NCBI GenBank assembly: GCA_964614525.1
Contig: CAZTPA010000001.1
Location: 124,001 to 188,000, forward strand
Direction: 5' to 3'
DNA: 64,000 bases
Source: PWND01 sp964614525
GTDB lineage: Bacteria; Bacteroidota; Bacteroidia; Bacteroidales; UBA7960
In this document: in pieces, positions 7,638-14,893 of the stretch
Layout: each line of letters opens with the position of its first letter
Position numbering within the stretch: the stretch's first letter is position 1
Program-made: the position numbers and the translations under genes
Notes under the pieces: generated by a model
Told to the model about the DNA's origin: nothing
Databases searched by the model: none
What the model saw: only the letters and a program-made list of their open reading frames with translations

Positions 7638-9917
7638 ATGTTTAAAAAAATGAAACCATTATTAATTCCAAAAGGAATATTACTATTATTATATATATTA
7701 TTTGCTAATAATATAACAGCTAAACCTCTGGTGGAAAAAGATGAAGAACCACAAAGCATTGGACTTACATTAAGCGGCGGTGGTGCCAGGGGTTTATCAC
7801 ATATTGGCATACTGCATATAATAGACAGTTTAGGAGTGAAAATAGATTACATTACAGGCACAAGTATGGGTGCAATTGTTGGAGGAATGTACGCATCAGG
7901 ATATTCAGCCGATGAAATTGAGGAAATGGCATTAAATATTGACTGGGATATTATCCTTTCTTTTAATGTGAACCTAAGATATTCTCATCCAAGGGCACGA
8001 GAAACCAGGGGAAAACACATGATAACTCTTCCTTTGCAAAATGGCCGAATCGCACTTTCCACAGGTGCCATAGAAGGCCAACAGCTGTGGAATCTTCTGA
8101 GTGATGTTTTTTTTCCGGTAAGAACAATATCTGATTTTTCAAAATTGTCAATTCCCTTTGCTTGCGTGGCAACTGATGTAGAAACAGGAGATGCTATCGT
8201 AATGAAGTATGGAGATATTGTTACTGCTATCAGGGCAAGTATGGCTTTCCCTACAATATTTACTGCTGTTGAAAGAGAGAAGAAAAAGTTAATTGATGGT
8301 GGTGTTGTTAATAATTTTCCTGTTGATGTAAATAAAGCCATGGGTGCTGATTATGCGATTGGCGTTTACGTTTCTCAAGGTTTAAGAGAGGTTGAAGAAC
8401 TCAATTCTCCCTTAGATATTTTAATACAAATGGGTTATTATAAAGATGCGGAAAATTATGATAAAAACATGAAAGAAGTTGATGTTTATATTGAACCTGA
8501 TCTCGAAGGTTATTCCTCAGGGAACTTCAATGATGTTGCCGAGCTTATTGAACTTGGCAAAAAAACAGGAAGATTGTTTATTGAAGACTTTAAGAAAATC
8601 GCTGAAGAACAAAATAAAGACTTTGATCCGGTTAAGGATAAAAATACGCCAGATTTCGACAACTTTATAATTGATTCTGTTGAGCTGTCAGGCCTAAAAA
8701 ATGTTAGAAAATGGTTCGTGGTGAATACCGTCAAAATACAAGAAGGAGACACGATAACTGCAGATGATATCACTAAGATTGTAAACCAATTATATGCCTC
8801 AGGATATTTCGACAGAATTACTTATAAAATGATTAGAGATGCAGATACGAATAGAGGAACCTTGGTTTTTGTTTTCAAAGAAAATCCGTTTGCAAATTTA
8901 TATTCTTCATTGCATTATAATAAGTTTTCCGGAGTTGGAATTATTGGTGAAATCGCAACAAGAAAATTTTTATTTTATAATACAAGTGCATATGCTAAAT
9001 TCTTATTGGGAGAAAAACCCGGCATTAAGGGCGGTATAGATTATTTCATAACAGATAGTCATCTGGCTTGGATTAGTTTAGAAACCAAGGCAAAATATAC
9101 ATCATTTCCAATTATAGAAAATTTCAATTATAGTGCAGAGTACAATCAGTTTTTTTGGGACAATCAAATGATTATTAACGTAATGAGCGGTAGTAATAGT
9201 TATTTTTCAGCTGGAGTAGGCTACTATATGCAGAGTTTAACTCCAAGTAAATACAGATATGACCATTTTACCGGGAACCTGAGTACATTTAAAGCCATTG
9301 GAAAATGGAAACATAACTCACTTGACAAACATTCATTTTCACGCTTTGGACAGCTTATCAGTATTAATGCAGAATATTTCTTCGAACAAAAATCATCTCT
9401 GATGTATTTAAATCAATCCGGAGAAGTTATCAATAACATAGACGAGGCAGGAATTAATATCAACAACTTCCTTCAAGCTTCTATTCTTTGGGAATCTAAT
9501 ATTCTTTTAAACCAAAAACTGACCACTTATACAAGATTACAAGGAGGATATAATTTCATGTATAATCAGGATTTCCTATACATGTTCAATATGGGTGGTA
9601 CTTCACATTTTCTTGAAAACCAAATTACTTTTGCCGGTTTGGAAGAGTACGGAATTAGCTCTAATAGTATCATTGCAGGTGAACTGGGAATAAGATATAA
9701 TGTCTGGGATGACTTTTATCTCACACCCATCATTAATGCTGCTTTGTTTGATTTTGAGTTTCAGGAAATAACACTGCTGTCAACTGACAATCTTGTAATT
9801 GGCGGCGGTTTAGACATCGGTTATGACTCTGCAATCGGGCCAATTAATATCACTGTTGCATACAGCCCTCAAACAGGAAAAGTTCTGCCGTATTTAAATT
9901 TAGGTTGGAGCTTTTAA
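7638..9917 (+). CDS. Patatin-like phospholipase with POTRA and BamA-type barrel (PlpD-like, type Vd)
   Basis: 759 aa. Signal peptide at ~1-28. Patatin domain at ~40-330: the oxyanion loop SGGGARG (46-52), the nucleophile elbow GTSMG with Ser76, and the DGG motif with Asp220 form a complete Ser-Asp dyad. A POTRA-like segment (~344-405: VELSGLKNVRKWFV, then LYASGYFDRITY) leads into a C-terminal beta barrel (~420-759) that ends in the aromatic residue F (GWSF). This patatin-POTRA-barrel order is that of PlpD/FplA type Vd autotransporters, in which the barrel inserts in the outer membrane and the lipase is exposed or released. It likely acts on phospholipids. A start at Met5 is also possible. Confidence 0.9.
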   Translation: MFKKMKPLLIPKGILLLLYILFANNITAKPLVEKDEEPQSIGLTLSGGGARGLSHIGILHIIDSLGVKIDYITGTSMGAIVGGMYASGYSADEIEEMALNIDWDIILSFNVNLRYSHPRARETRGKHMITLPLQNGRIALSTGAIEGQQLWNLLSDVFFPVRTISDFSKLSIPFACVATDVETGDAIVMKYGDIVTAIRASMAFPTIFTAVEREKKKLIDGGVVNNFPVDVNKAMGADYAIGVYVSQGLREVEELNSPLDILIQMGYYKDAENYDKNMKEVDVYIEPDLEGYSSGNFNDVAELIELGKKTGRLFIEDFKKIAEEQNKDFDPVKDKNTPDFDNFIIDSVELSGLKNVRKWFVVNTVKIQEGDTITADDITKIVNQLYASGYFDRITYKMIRDADTNRGTLVFVFKENPFANLYSSLHYNKFSGVGIIGEIATRKFLFYNTSAYAKFLLGEKPGIKGGIDYFITDSHLAWISLETKAKYTSFPIIENFNYSAEYNQFFWDNQMIINVMSGSNSYFSAGVGYYMQSLTPSKYRYDHFTGNLSTFKAIGKWKHNSLDKHSFSRFGQLISINAEYFFEQKSSLMYLNQSGEVINNIDEAGININNFLQASILWESNILLNQKLTTYTRLQGGYNFMYNQDFLYMFNMGGTSHFLENQITFAGLEEYGISSNSIIAGELGIRYNVWDDFYLTPIINAALFDFEFQEITLLSTDNLVIGGGLDIGYDSAIGPINITVAYSPQTGKVLPYLNLGWSF

Positions 9918-9938
9918 AAAAAATTAATTTCACTCATA

Positions 9939-9975
9939 TTTGTTTATTATAAAAACATTTCGTTATTTTGCGAAA
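9939..9975 (+). promoter_or_regulatory. Promoter with ArsR-type operator of the thiol/ars operon
   Basis: -33 TTTG (9939-9942), 20-bp spacer, then -7 TTATTTTG (9963-9970; one mismatch to TAnnTTTG). The -7 box forms exactly the 8-bp centre of a perfect inverted repeat TTTCG-N8-CGAAA (9958-9962 and 9971-9975). A repressor dimer bound there would block RNA polymerase, which fits the ArsR gene in the operon. The overlap also shows that translation cannot begin at base 9940. Confidence 0.65.
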
Positions 9976-9999
9976 CATAAAAATAAACAAGGAGTAATT

Positions 10000-10245
10000 A
10001 TGAAAATCAAAATTTTAGGACCCGGCTGTCAAAAATGCAAAACTCTCTATAAAACAGTTACAGATGTAGTAGAAGAAAATTCAATTGATGCTGAAGTAGT
10101 TAAAATTGAGGACATCGTAGAGATTATGAACTACAATATTTTGTCTACACCTGCAATGTTAGTAGATGATAAAGTTGTTTTAAAAGGCCAAACACCATCT
10201 AAAGAAGAAATTTTAAAACTAATAAGCAAAGAAATTCATGGCTAA
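10000..10245 (+). CDS. Small thioredoxin-fold protein (redox-active disulfide family)
   Basis: 81 aa from the ATG at 10000, which has a rare clear Shine-Dalgarno (AAGGAG, 9989-9994) in this window. A longer frame from 9940 would start inside the promoter -33 box and is rejected. The active site GPGCQKC (Cys10, Cys13) and cis-Pro region STPAMLVDDKVV are those of the minimal thioredoxin/glutaredoxin-like proteins of the TM0996/MTH895 type. No signal peptide, so cytosolic. It overlaps the arsR start by 8 bp, which implies translational coupling. Likely role: electron donor or thiol carrier for the other cysteine proteins of this operon. Confidence 0.85.
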   Translation: MKIKILGPGCQKCKTLYKTVTDVVEENSIDAEVVKIEDIVEIMNYNILSTPAMLVDDKVVLKGQTPSKEEILKLISKEIHG

Positions 10246-10540
10246 AATAATTGAACTGGATGATTCAACAAAAGATATCTCCAGAATTGCGAAAGCAATT
10301 AGTCACCCTGCAAGAGTTCATATACTCAAAAAGCTTTCATGTATGGGATCATGTTGTTACAGTGGCGACCTTGTAGAAGAACTACCTATCGGAAGGTCAA
10401 CATTATCGCAACATCTAAAAGAATTAAAACATGCAGGATTGATTCAGGGTGAGATTAAGCCTCCATTTATTAAATATTGCATTAACAGAGAAAACTGGGA
10501 AACTGCAAAGACATTATTTAAAGATTTTTTTGGCGAATAA
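10238..10540 (+). CDS. arsR: ArsR/SmtB-family metalloregulator
   Basis: 100 aa. Winged helix: SHPARVHILKKLS, then the recognition helix IGRSTLSQHLKELKHAGLI and the wing GEIKPPFIKYCIN. It carries a Cys cluster Cys35, Cys39 and Cys40 (SCMGSCCYSGDL) at the site where ArsR-type sensors bind As(III)/Sb(III) or related soft metals, plus Cys81 in the wing. Family knowledge: the apo-repressor binds the operator and the metal releases it. The inverted repeat at 9958-9975 overlapping the operon promoter is the obvious target. Which inducer is used cannot be read from the sequence; a thiol-redox signal is also possible. Confidence 0.85.
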   Translation: MAKIIELDDSTKDISRIAKAISHPARVHILKKLSCMGSCCYSGDLVEELPIGRSTLSQHLKELKHAGLIQGEIKPPFIKYCINRENWETAKTLFKDFFGE

Positions 10541-10555
10541 TTTAAATCAAATAAT

Positions 10556-10984
10556 ATGAAAAAAATTAGTATTCTGATACTGTTCTCAATGTTTTTATTT
10601 GCCTGCAATCAAGGAGCAGAAACAAAGAAAACAGATGAAACTATTTCTGAAGAAAAAATATTTGAAAATACAGAAGTTGCTGTTTACTACTTCTATGGTA
10701 AAATGAGATGTGCTACTTGCATAGACCTCCAGAAATTTGTTGAAAAAACTGTTGAAGATGAATTTTCGGATAATGACAAAGTGAAGTATTTTGAAATAGA
10801 CGTTTCTGAAAAATCAAATCAAGAAATTGCAGATAAGTATGAGATTTCTTTTAGCAGTGTTATTCTTGCAACAAAAGATAATCAGGTAAACCTTACAATG
10901 GAAGCCTTTGATCTATTATACAAAGATCCAAATACATTAAAGGAATTAATAATTAATGAAACAAATAATTTTCTAACTAACTAA
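10556..10984 (+). CDS. ArsF-like thioredoxin-fold lipoprotein
   Basis: 142 aa. Lipobox FLFAC with Cys17, so membrane-anchored on the periplasmic side. A charged linker (20-40) leads to a thioredoxin-like fold with YYFYGKMRCATC (Cys52, Cys55, a CxxC) and a strand KVKYFEIDVSE. This matches the family annotated 'nitrophenyl compound nitroreductase subunit ArsF'. The family name comes from the arsEFG operon linked to nitroaromatic arsenicals; a nitroreductase fold is not visible here, and the sequence looks like a thiol carrier. It lies 15 bp after arsR and 10 bp before the next cysteine protein. Confidence 0.75.
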   Translation: MKKISILILFSMFLFACNQGAETKKTDETISEEKIFENTEVAVYYFYGKMRCATCIDLQKFVEKTVEDEFSDNDKVKYFEIDVSEKSNQEIADKYEISFSSVILATKDNQVNLTMEAFDLLYKDPNTLKELIINETNNFLTN

Positions 10985-10994
10985 AATAAACATT

Positions 10995-11375
10995 ATGCGC
11001 AAAAATCTATTAACTCTGGCAATTATAATATTTATTGGCCTAAGTGCTTTTAGTCAACAATCTGAAGTATTATACTTTAAAGCAAACCTACCCTGCTGCC
11101 CCGCAAAAGCATGTAATATATTAGAAGCAGAAATAAAAGAAATTATTGAAAATAACTATTCAGATAATGAAATCGTTTTTAAAACGATAAAAATAGCCGA
11201 CTCTAATAATTCCGAATTAATAAAAAAGTATAATGCAAAATCTCAAACTGTAGTTATTGTATCAAATGAAACGACAGTTGATGTTTCGGATATCGTGAAG
11301 TCATATACAAGAAAAAAAGACAAAGTAGAATTTGAATCAAAGCTTTTGGCTAAAATTAATAAAAGTTTAAAATAG
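10995..11375 (+). CDS. Secreted thioredoxin-like protein with CCPAKAC motif
   Basis: 126 aa. Signal peptide at ~1-21 (hydrophobic, ends AFSQ). Mature protein: a beta strand VLYFKANLPCCPAKAC (Cys34, Cys35, Cys40), a helix rich in Glu, a strand IVFKTIKIAD, and TVVIV. The secondary-structure order is thioredoxin-like and parallels that of the ArsF-like protein one gene upstream, so the two may be diverged paralogues. The CCxxxxC arrangement is not the standard CxxC and could bind a soft metal or shuttle disulfides. Its stop is 1 bp before the permease start, indicating tight coupling. Confidence 0.65.
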   Translation: MRKNLLTLAIIIFIGLSAFSQQSEVLYFKANLPCCPAKACNILEAEIKEIIENNYSDNEIVFKTIKIADSNNSELIKKYNAKSQTVVIVSNETTVDVSDIVKSYTRKKDKVEFESKLLAKINKSLK

Positions 11376-11376
11376 A

Positions 11377-12087
11377 ATGGAGTTTTTACAAGATCTGGCC
11401 AATAACTCTCAATTTCCTATTATAACTGCTTTTCTGCTAGGCTTAATGACATCAATTAGTCCTTGTCCACTGGCAACAAATATTACGGCATTAGGCTATA
11501 TCAGTAAAGACATTCAGGATAAGAAAAAAACATTATATAATGGCTTACTTTACATCTTAGGTAGAGCCATTAGTTATACAATACTGGGAATTATACTTAT
11601 ATATCTTTTAAAGCAAGGTGCCGGCATATATAAAATCCAGAAATTCATCAGCATCTATGGAACTATGATAATAGGCCCTTTATTAATTTTAATGGGCTTT
11701 TTTATGCTTGATTTCATTAAATTGAATTTCTTACCAAAGATAAATATTAAGCTAAAAGAGGAAAAAAAGAAAACCGGAACATATTGGAACTCATTATTTT
11801 TGGGGATTATTTTTGCTTTGGCATTTTGCCCATATAGTGGTATATTATTCTTTGGCGGACTAATTCCACTGTCGGTTTCCTCCTCTTCAGGCTATTTTCT
11901 ACCTGTAATTTTTGCTGTTGGAACGGGATTGCCTGTTATAATATTTGCCTGGGTTTTAGCTTATAGTATTGCAAGTGTTGGATCATTTTACAATAAAATT
12001 AAAACCTTTGAGAAATGGTTTAGAAGAATAGTAGCTATTTTATTTATCATTGTTGGTATTTATTATTCTTTGATTGTTTTCTTTTAA
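11377..12087 (+). CDS. ArsG-type permease, DsbD/CcdA-like membrane protein
   Basis: 236 aa with about six membrane segments. Two single cysteines sit in matching positions of the two halves: TSISPCPLATN (Cys30) and LAFCPYSG (Cys151), each followed by Pro as in CcdA/DsbD, where such cysteines carry electrons across the membrane. The sequence around SPCPLATNITA is typical of proteins annotated 'aromatic aminobenzylarsenical efflux permease ArsG'. Family knowledge supports either efflux of trivalent organoarsenicals or thiol transfer. It is the last gene of the trx-arsR-arsF-like-trx-like-arsG operon. Confidence 0.75.
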   Translation: MEFLQDLANNSQFPIITAFLLGLMTSISPCPLATNITALGYISKDIQDKKKTLYNGLLYILGRAISYTILGIILIYLLKQGAGIYKIQKFISIYGTMIIGPLLILMGFFMLDFIKLNFLPKINIKLKEEKKKTGTYWNSLFLGIIFALAFCPYSGILFFGGLIPLSVSSSSGYFLPVIFAVGTGLPVIIFAWVLAYSIASVGSFYNKIKTFEKWFRRIVAILFIIVGIYYSLIVFF

Positions 12088-12392
12088 AAATGTGAGAATT
12101 ATATTCTACAAGCATTAATAATGAGCTTCTGTTACTCTATTTGCAGAGTCTGTTTTTTTTTGGAACAAATATGTTAATAACAATCCGCTAAACAGCAATT
12201 AGAAAAAACATTGTTTAGCTTATTATACGCTTTCTTCAGCAAATCATCTGACTTACTGAAGTTGGATTAAAAAAAGATAATATATTAACATTTTTTTTTG
12301 CTGTTTTTATTTCAATTGTAGATATTAAAACTAATTTTGCTCAAAATATTGATATATTTTTGATATGTTAAAATCATAAATTTAGAAGATAT
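12088..12392. other. 305-bp AT-rich intergenic region
   Basis: No gene seen. It contains a weak terminator-like hairpin just after arsG and two -7-like boxes, TAATTTTG (12332-12339) and TATTTTTG (12355-12362), ahead of the PLP homeostasis gene; neither has a properly spaced TTTG. Confidence 0.4.
12134..12161 (+). terminator. Weak intrinsic terminator after the arsG-type operon
   Basis: A 5-bp stem ACTCT/AGAGT (12134-12138 and 12145-12149) with a 6-nt loop is followed by CTG and a 10-T run (12152-12161). The short stem makes it weak, but position and T-run fit termination of the operon. Confidence 0.4.
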
Positions 12393-13058
12393 ATGAGCAA
12401 TATTGTAGCAAACTTCAAATCGGTCAGAAATAACATTCCCGGAAAAGTAAAACTAATAGTTATCAGCAAGACAAAGCCGACAGATGATATTATGCAGGTA
12501 TACAGATGCGGGCATCGTCTTTTTGGAGAAAGCAAAGTTCAGGAGCTTATCCCAAAATACGAAGAACTTCCAAAAGATATCCAGTGGCATATTGTAGGCC
12601 ATTTACAAAGAAACAAAGTAAAATACATTGCTCCCTTTATATCAATGATACATTCTGTTGACAGCTTGAAACTTCTCAAAGAAATAAATAAAGAAGCAGA
12701 AAAAAGCAAAAGAACAATAGATTGTCTTCTTCAAATCCACATCGCTAAAGAAGAAACTAAGTTTGGGATGGATAATGCTGAATTGAATGAGCTTTTAAGC
12801 AGTCAAGTCTTCAAGAATTTTAAGAATGTAAAAATATGCGGACTGATGGGAATGGCTACTTTTACAGAGAATACAAAACAAATCAGGAAAGAGTTTAATG
12901 AACTGCATAATCTATTTATAAGCATCAAGGAACGTTACTTTTCTCAAGATAATTCTTTTAAAGAAATTTCAATGGGCATGACAGATGACTATGAGATAGC
13001 TGTAGAATGCGGAACAACAATGGTAAGAGTGGGAAGTGCAATTTTCGGTAAGAGATAA
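12393..13058 (+). CDS. PLP homeostasis protein (YggS/PROSC family)
   Basis: 221 aa, the usual length of YggS proteins. It is a single TIM-barrel of the alanine-racemase fold type III without the second domain. The PLP lysine is Lys26 in VISKTKP. Other family signatures are LFGESKVQEL, WHIVGHLQRNK, HSVDSLKL, the strand LLQIHIAKEETKFG, and the C-terminal SMGMTDDYEIAVECGTTMVRVGSAIFG, which binds the PLP phosphate. Role: binds and buffers pyridoxal 5'-phosphate and affects vitamin B6 and amino-acid balance. It is a single gene, convergent with the antiporter gene 25 bp away. Confidence 0.95.
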   Translation: MSNIVANFKSVRNNIPGKVKLIVISKTKPTDDIMQVYRCGHRLFGESKVQELIPKYEELPKDIQWHIVGHLQRNKVKYIAPFISMIHSVDSLKLLKEINKEAEKSKRTIDCLLQIHIAKEETKFGMDNAELNELLSSQVFKNFKNVKICGLMGMATFTENTKQIRKEFNELHNLFISIKERYFSQDNSFKEISMGMTDDYEIAVECGTTMVRVGSAIFGKR

Positions 13059-13083
13059 TTTTTTGAATAATAATTACTTGTTA

Positions 13084-14745
13084 TTATTCAGGACAAACTA
13101 TATCCTTTATAAATGCATTATAAAAATTAGCTGCTGCCATTTCCTGTGGAAATAAAATTTCGTCAGCTTTACAGGGAGCCAACATTTCAACATCATTTTC
13201 ATTCTGAGCTGTTAAGTATATTTTACCTTTAAAGCCAAATCTTCTAAGAGATTTTATAAGCTTAATAGAAGCCTCACTGTCGCGTACTGTACTTATAACG
13301 CATTTTGTTTTTTTGAGAGGGATTTGTTCTACTATTTCAGGATCATCAAGTTCACCGTAAATCATAAACCTGCCTTTATTCTTATTTTCTTTAACAACTT
13401 GCGGATCAAAATCTACACCCAGATATTTAAGCCCTGAATAATTATCAAACATATCCGCTATGCTGCTGCCAAATCGTCCCAGACCAAATATTATAACATC
13501 AAAATTCATAGGTTTTTCTAATTTGGCATTTAATTCACGATATGGAATTTTCCTTTCAAATATTTTTAAAGCAGGGGAAATAAAGTCATAAATTTGATGA
13601 GAATATAAAATTAAATATGTAGACAAACCAATAGTAATCAAACCAACCAGTGTAATCAATCCCACTATTTCTTTATTGATATGCCCGACAATCAAGCCCA
13701 ATCCTGCGAATATCAATGAAAACTCACTAATTTGTGCAACCGTTAAGCCGGCGAGAAAGGATGTTCTTTTTCTGTAGCCCATAATACCCATAATTATTAA
13801 GACAATCAGGGGATTCCCAAATAAGACAAATAGAGAAAAAACTATCGCAGGTGAAAGCTGATTTCCGATAATTCCGAGATCAATATTAAAACCAAGATTA
13901 ACAAAAAAGAATAGCAAAAGAAAATCTCTAAGACTAATCAATCTGCTGCTAATAACATCCTTAAATTGCGATGTAGCAAGGCTGACACCTGCCAGAAAAG
14001 CACCAACTTCTCGACTAAAGCCCATCAATTCTCCGGCAGAAGCAAGCAAAATAGCCCAAGCAATAGCAAATAGAGTCAGTATTTCAGTAGATTTAGCCAG
14101 AAAAAAACTTATTTTTGGTATTACCCACTTCATCATGACAATTGTGAGAGCAATTAGAACAACTCCTGCAAGTGTTGTATGGATGATACTCTCCCAAACA
14201 GTAGTGTCACCTTCACGTCCCATTGCTGACAGGACTATCATAACAAGAATCACAACAATATCCTGAACAATCAAAAAACCTATAGCAATTTGTCCGTGCA
14301 AAGAATCTATTTCTTTCTTATCGGTTAATAGTTTAACAATAATAATAGTACTAGAAAAAGTCAATGCCACAGCAATATAAAAGCTATGAATATGAGAGAA
14401 TCCCATGGAGACACCTATAATGTATCCAACTAATGACGTGAAAAGAACCTGACCTAAACCGGTTAAAAGAGCAATTTTACCAACAGATTTAATAATCCTA
14501 AGGTCGAGTTTTAGTCCAACAATAAAAAGAAGAATTGCTATCCCAATTTCTGCAAGCAGGTGAATATTATCTCTTGATTTAACAACATCCAGCATTGCAG
14601 GGCCGACTAATATACCAAGCAAAATAAACATCACAATAATAGGCTGTTTTAACAATTGCCCAATAGCAGCTAAAGCAATTGCGAGAAACAGAATTATTGT
14701 AAATTCATAAAAGGGATTTTCCGCAAGTAATGAAATCCAATCCAT
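13084..14745 (-). CDS. Monovalent cation:proton antiporter, CPA2 (KefB/YbaL-type) with RCK domain
   Basis: 553 aa. Residues ~1-390 have about 12 membrane segments of the Na/H exchanger fold; the motif VGAFLAGVSLATSQF in the middle of the membrane domain is characteristic of CPA2 proteins. Residues ~415-553 form a cytosolic RCK/TrkA-N domain: FDVIIFGLGRFGSSIAD is a Rossmann dinucleotide loop, followed by LGVDFDPQVV. It probably exchanges K+ or Na+ for H+ under control of NAD(H) or another nucleotide bound to the RCK domain. Single gene with no ancillary KefF/KefG-like subunit nearby. Confidence 0.9.
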   Translation of the reverse strand: MDWISLLAENPFYEFTIILFLAIALAAIGQLLKQPIIVMFILLGILVGPAMLDVVKSRDNIHLLAEIGIAILLFIVGLKLDLRIIKSVGKIALLTGLGQVLFTSLVGYIIGVSMGFSHIHSFYIAVALTFSSTIIIVKLLTDKKEIDSLHGQIAIGFLIVQDIVVILVMIVLSAMGREGDTTVWESIIHTTLAGVVLIALTIVMMKWVIPKISFFLAKSTEILTLFAIAWAILLASAGELMGFSREVGAFLAGVSLATSQFKDVISSRLISLRDFLLLFFFVNLGFNIDLGIIGNQLSPAIVFSLFVLFGNPLIVLIIMGIMGYRKRTSFLAGLTVAQISEFSLIFAGLGLIVGHINKEIVGLITLVGLITIGLSTYLILYSHQIYDFISPALKIFERKIPYRELNAKLEKPMNFDVIIFGLGRFGSSIADMFDNYSGLKYLGVDFDPQVVKENKNKGRFMIYGELDDPEIVEQIPLKKTKCVISTVRDSEASIKLIKSLRRFGFKGKIYLTAQNENDVEMLAPCKADEILFPQEMAAANFYNAFIKDIVCPE

Positions 14746-14893
14746 AAGCTATAAAATTGCTGTAATATCAACAAATATAATATTTTTGAATGACATTTTC
14801 ACAAGCATAGTTATAAGATAAATATCAAATATTAACAAACAAAGCTCTTTTTTGTCAAACAACTTACGACAAACATGAACATATCTTTATATA

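Noticed and set aside
9940..9999. In-frame N-terminal extension of the small thioredoxin
   Set aside because: Position 9940 lies in the promoter -33 element and the extension reads through the operator. The ATG at 10000 has a clear Shine-Dalgarno (AAGGAG) and gives the normal family length.
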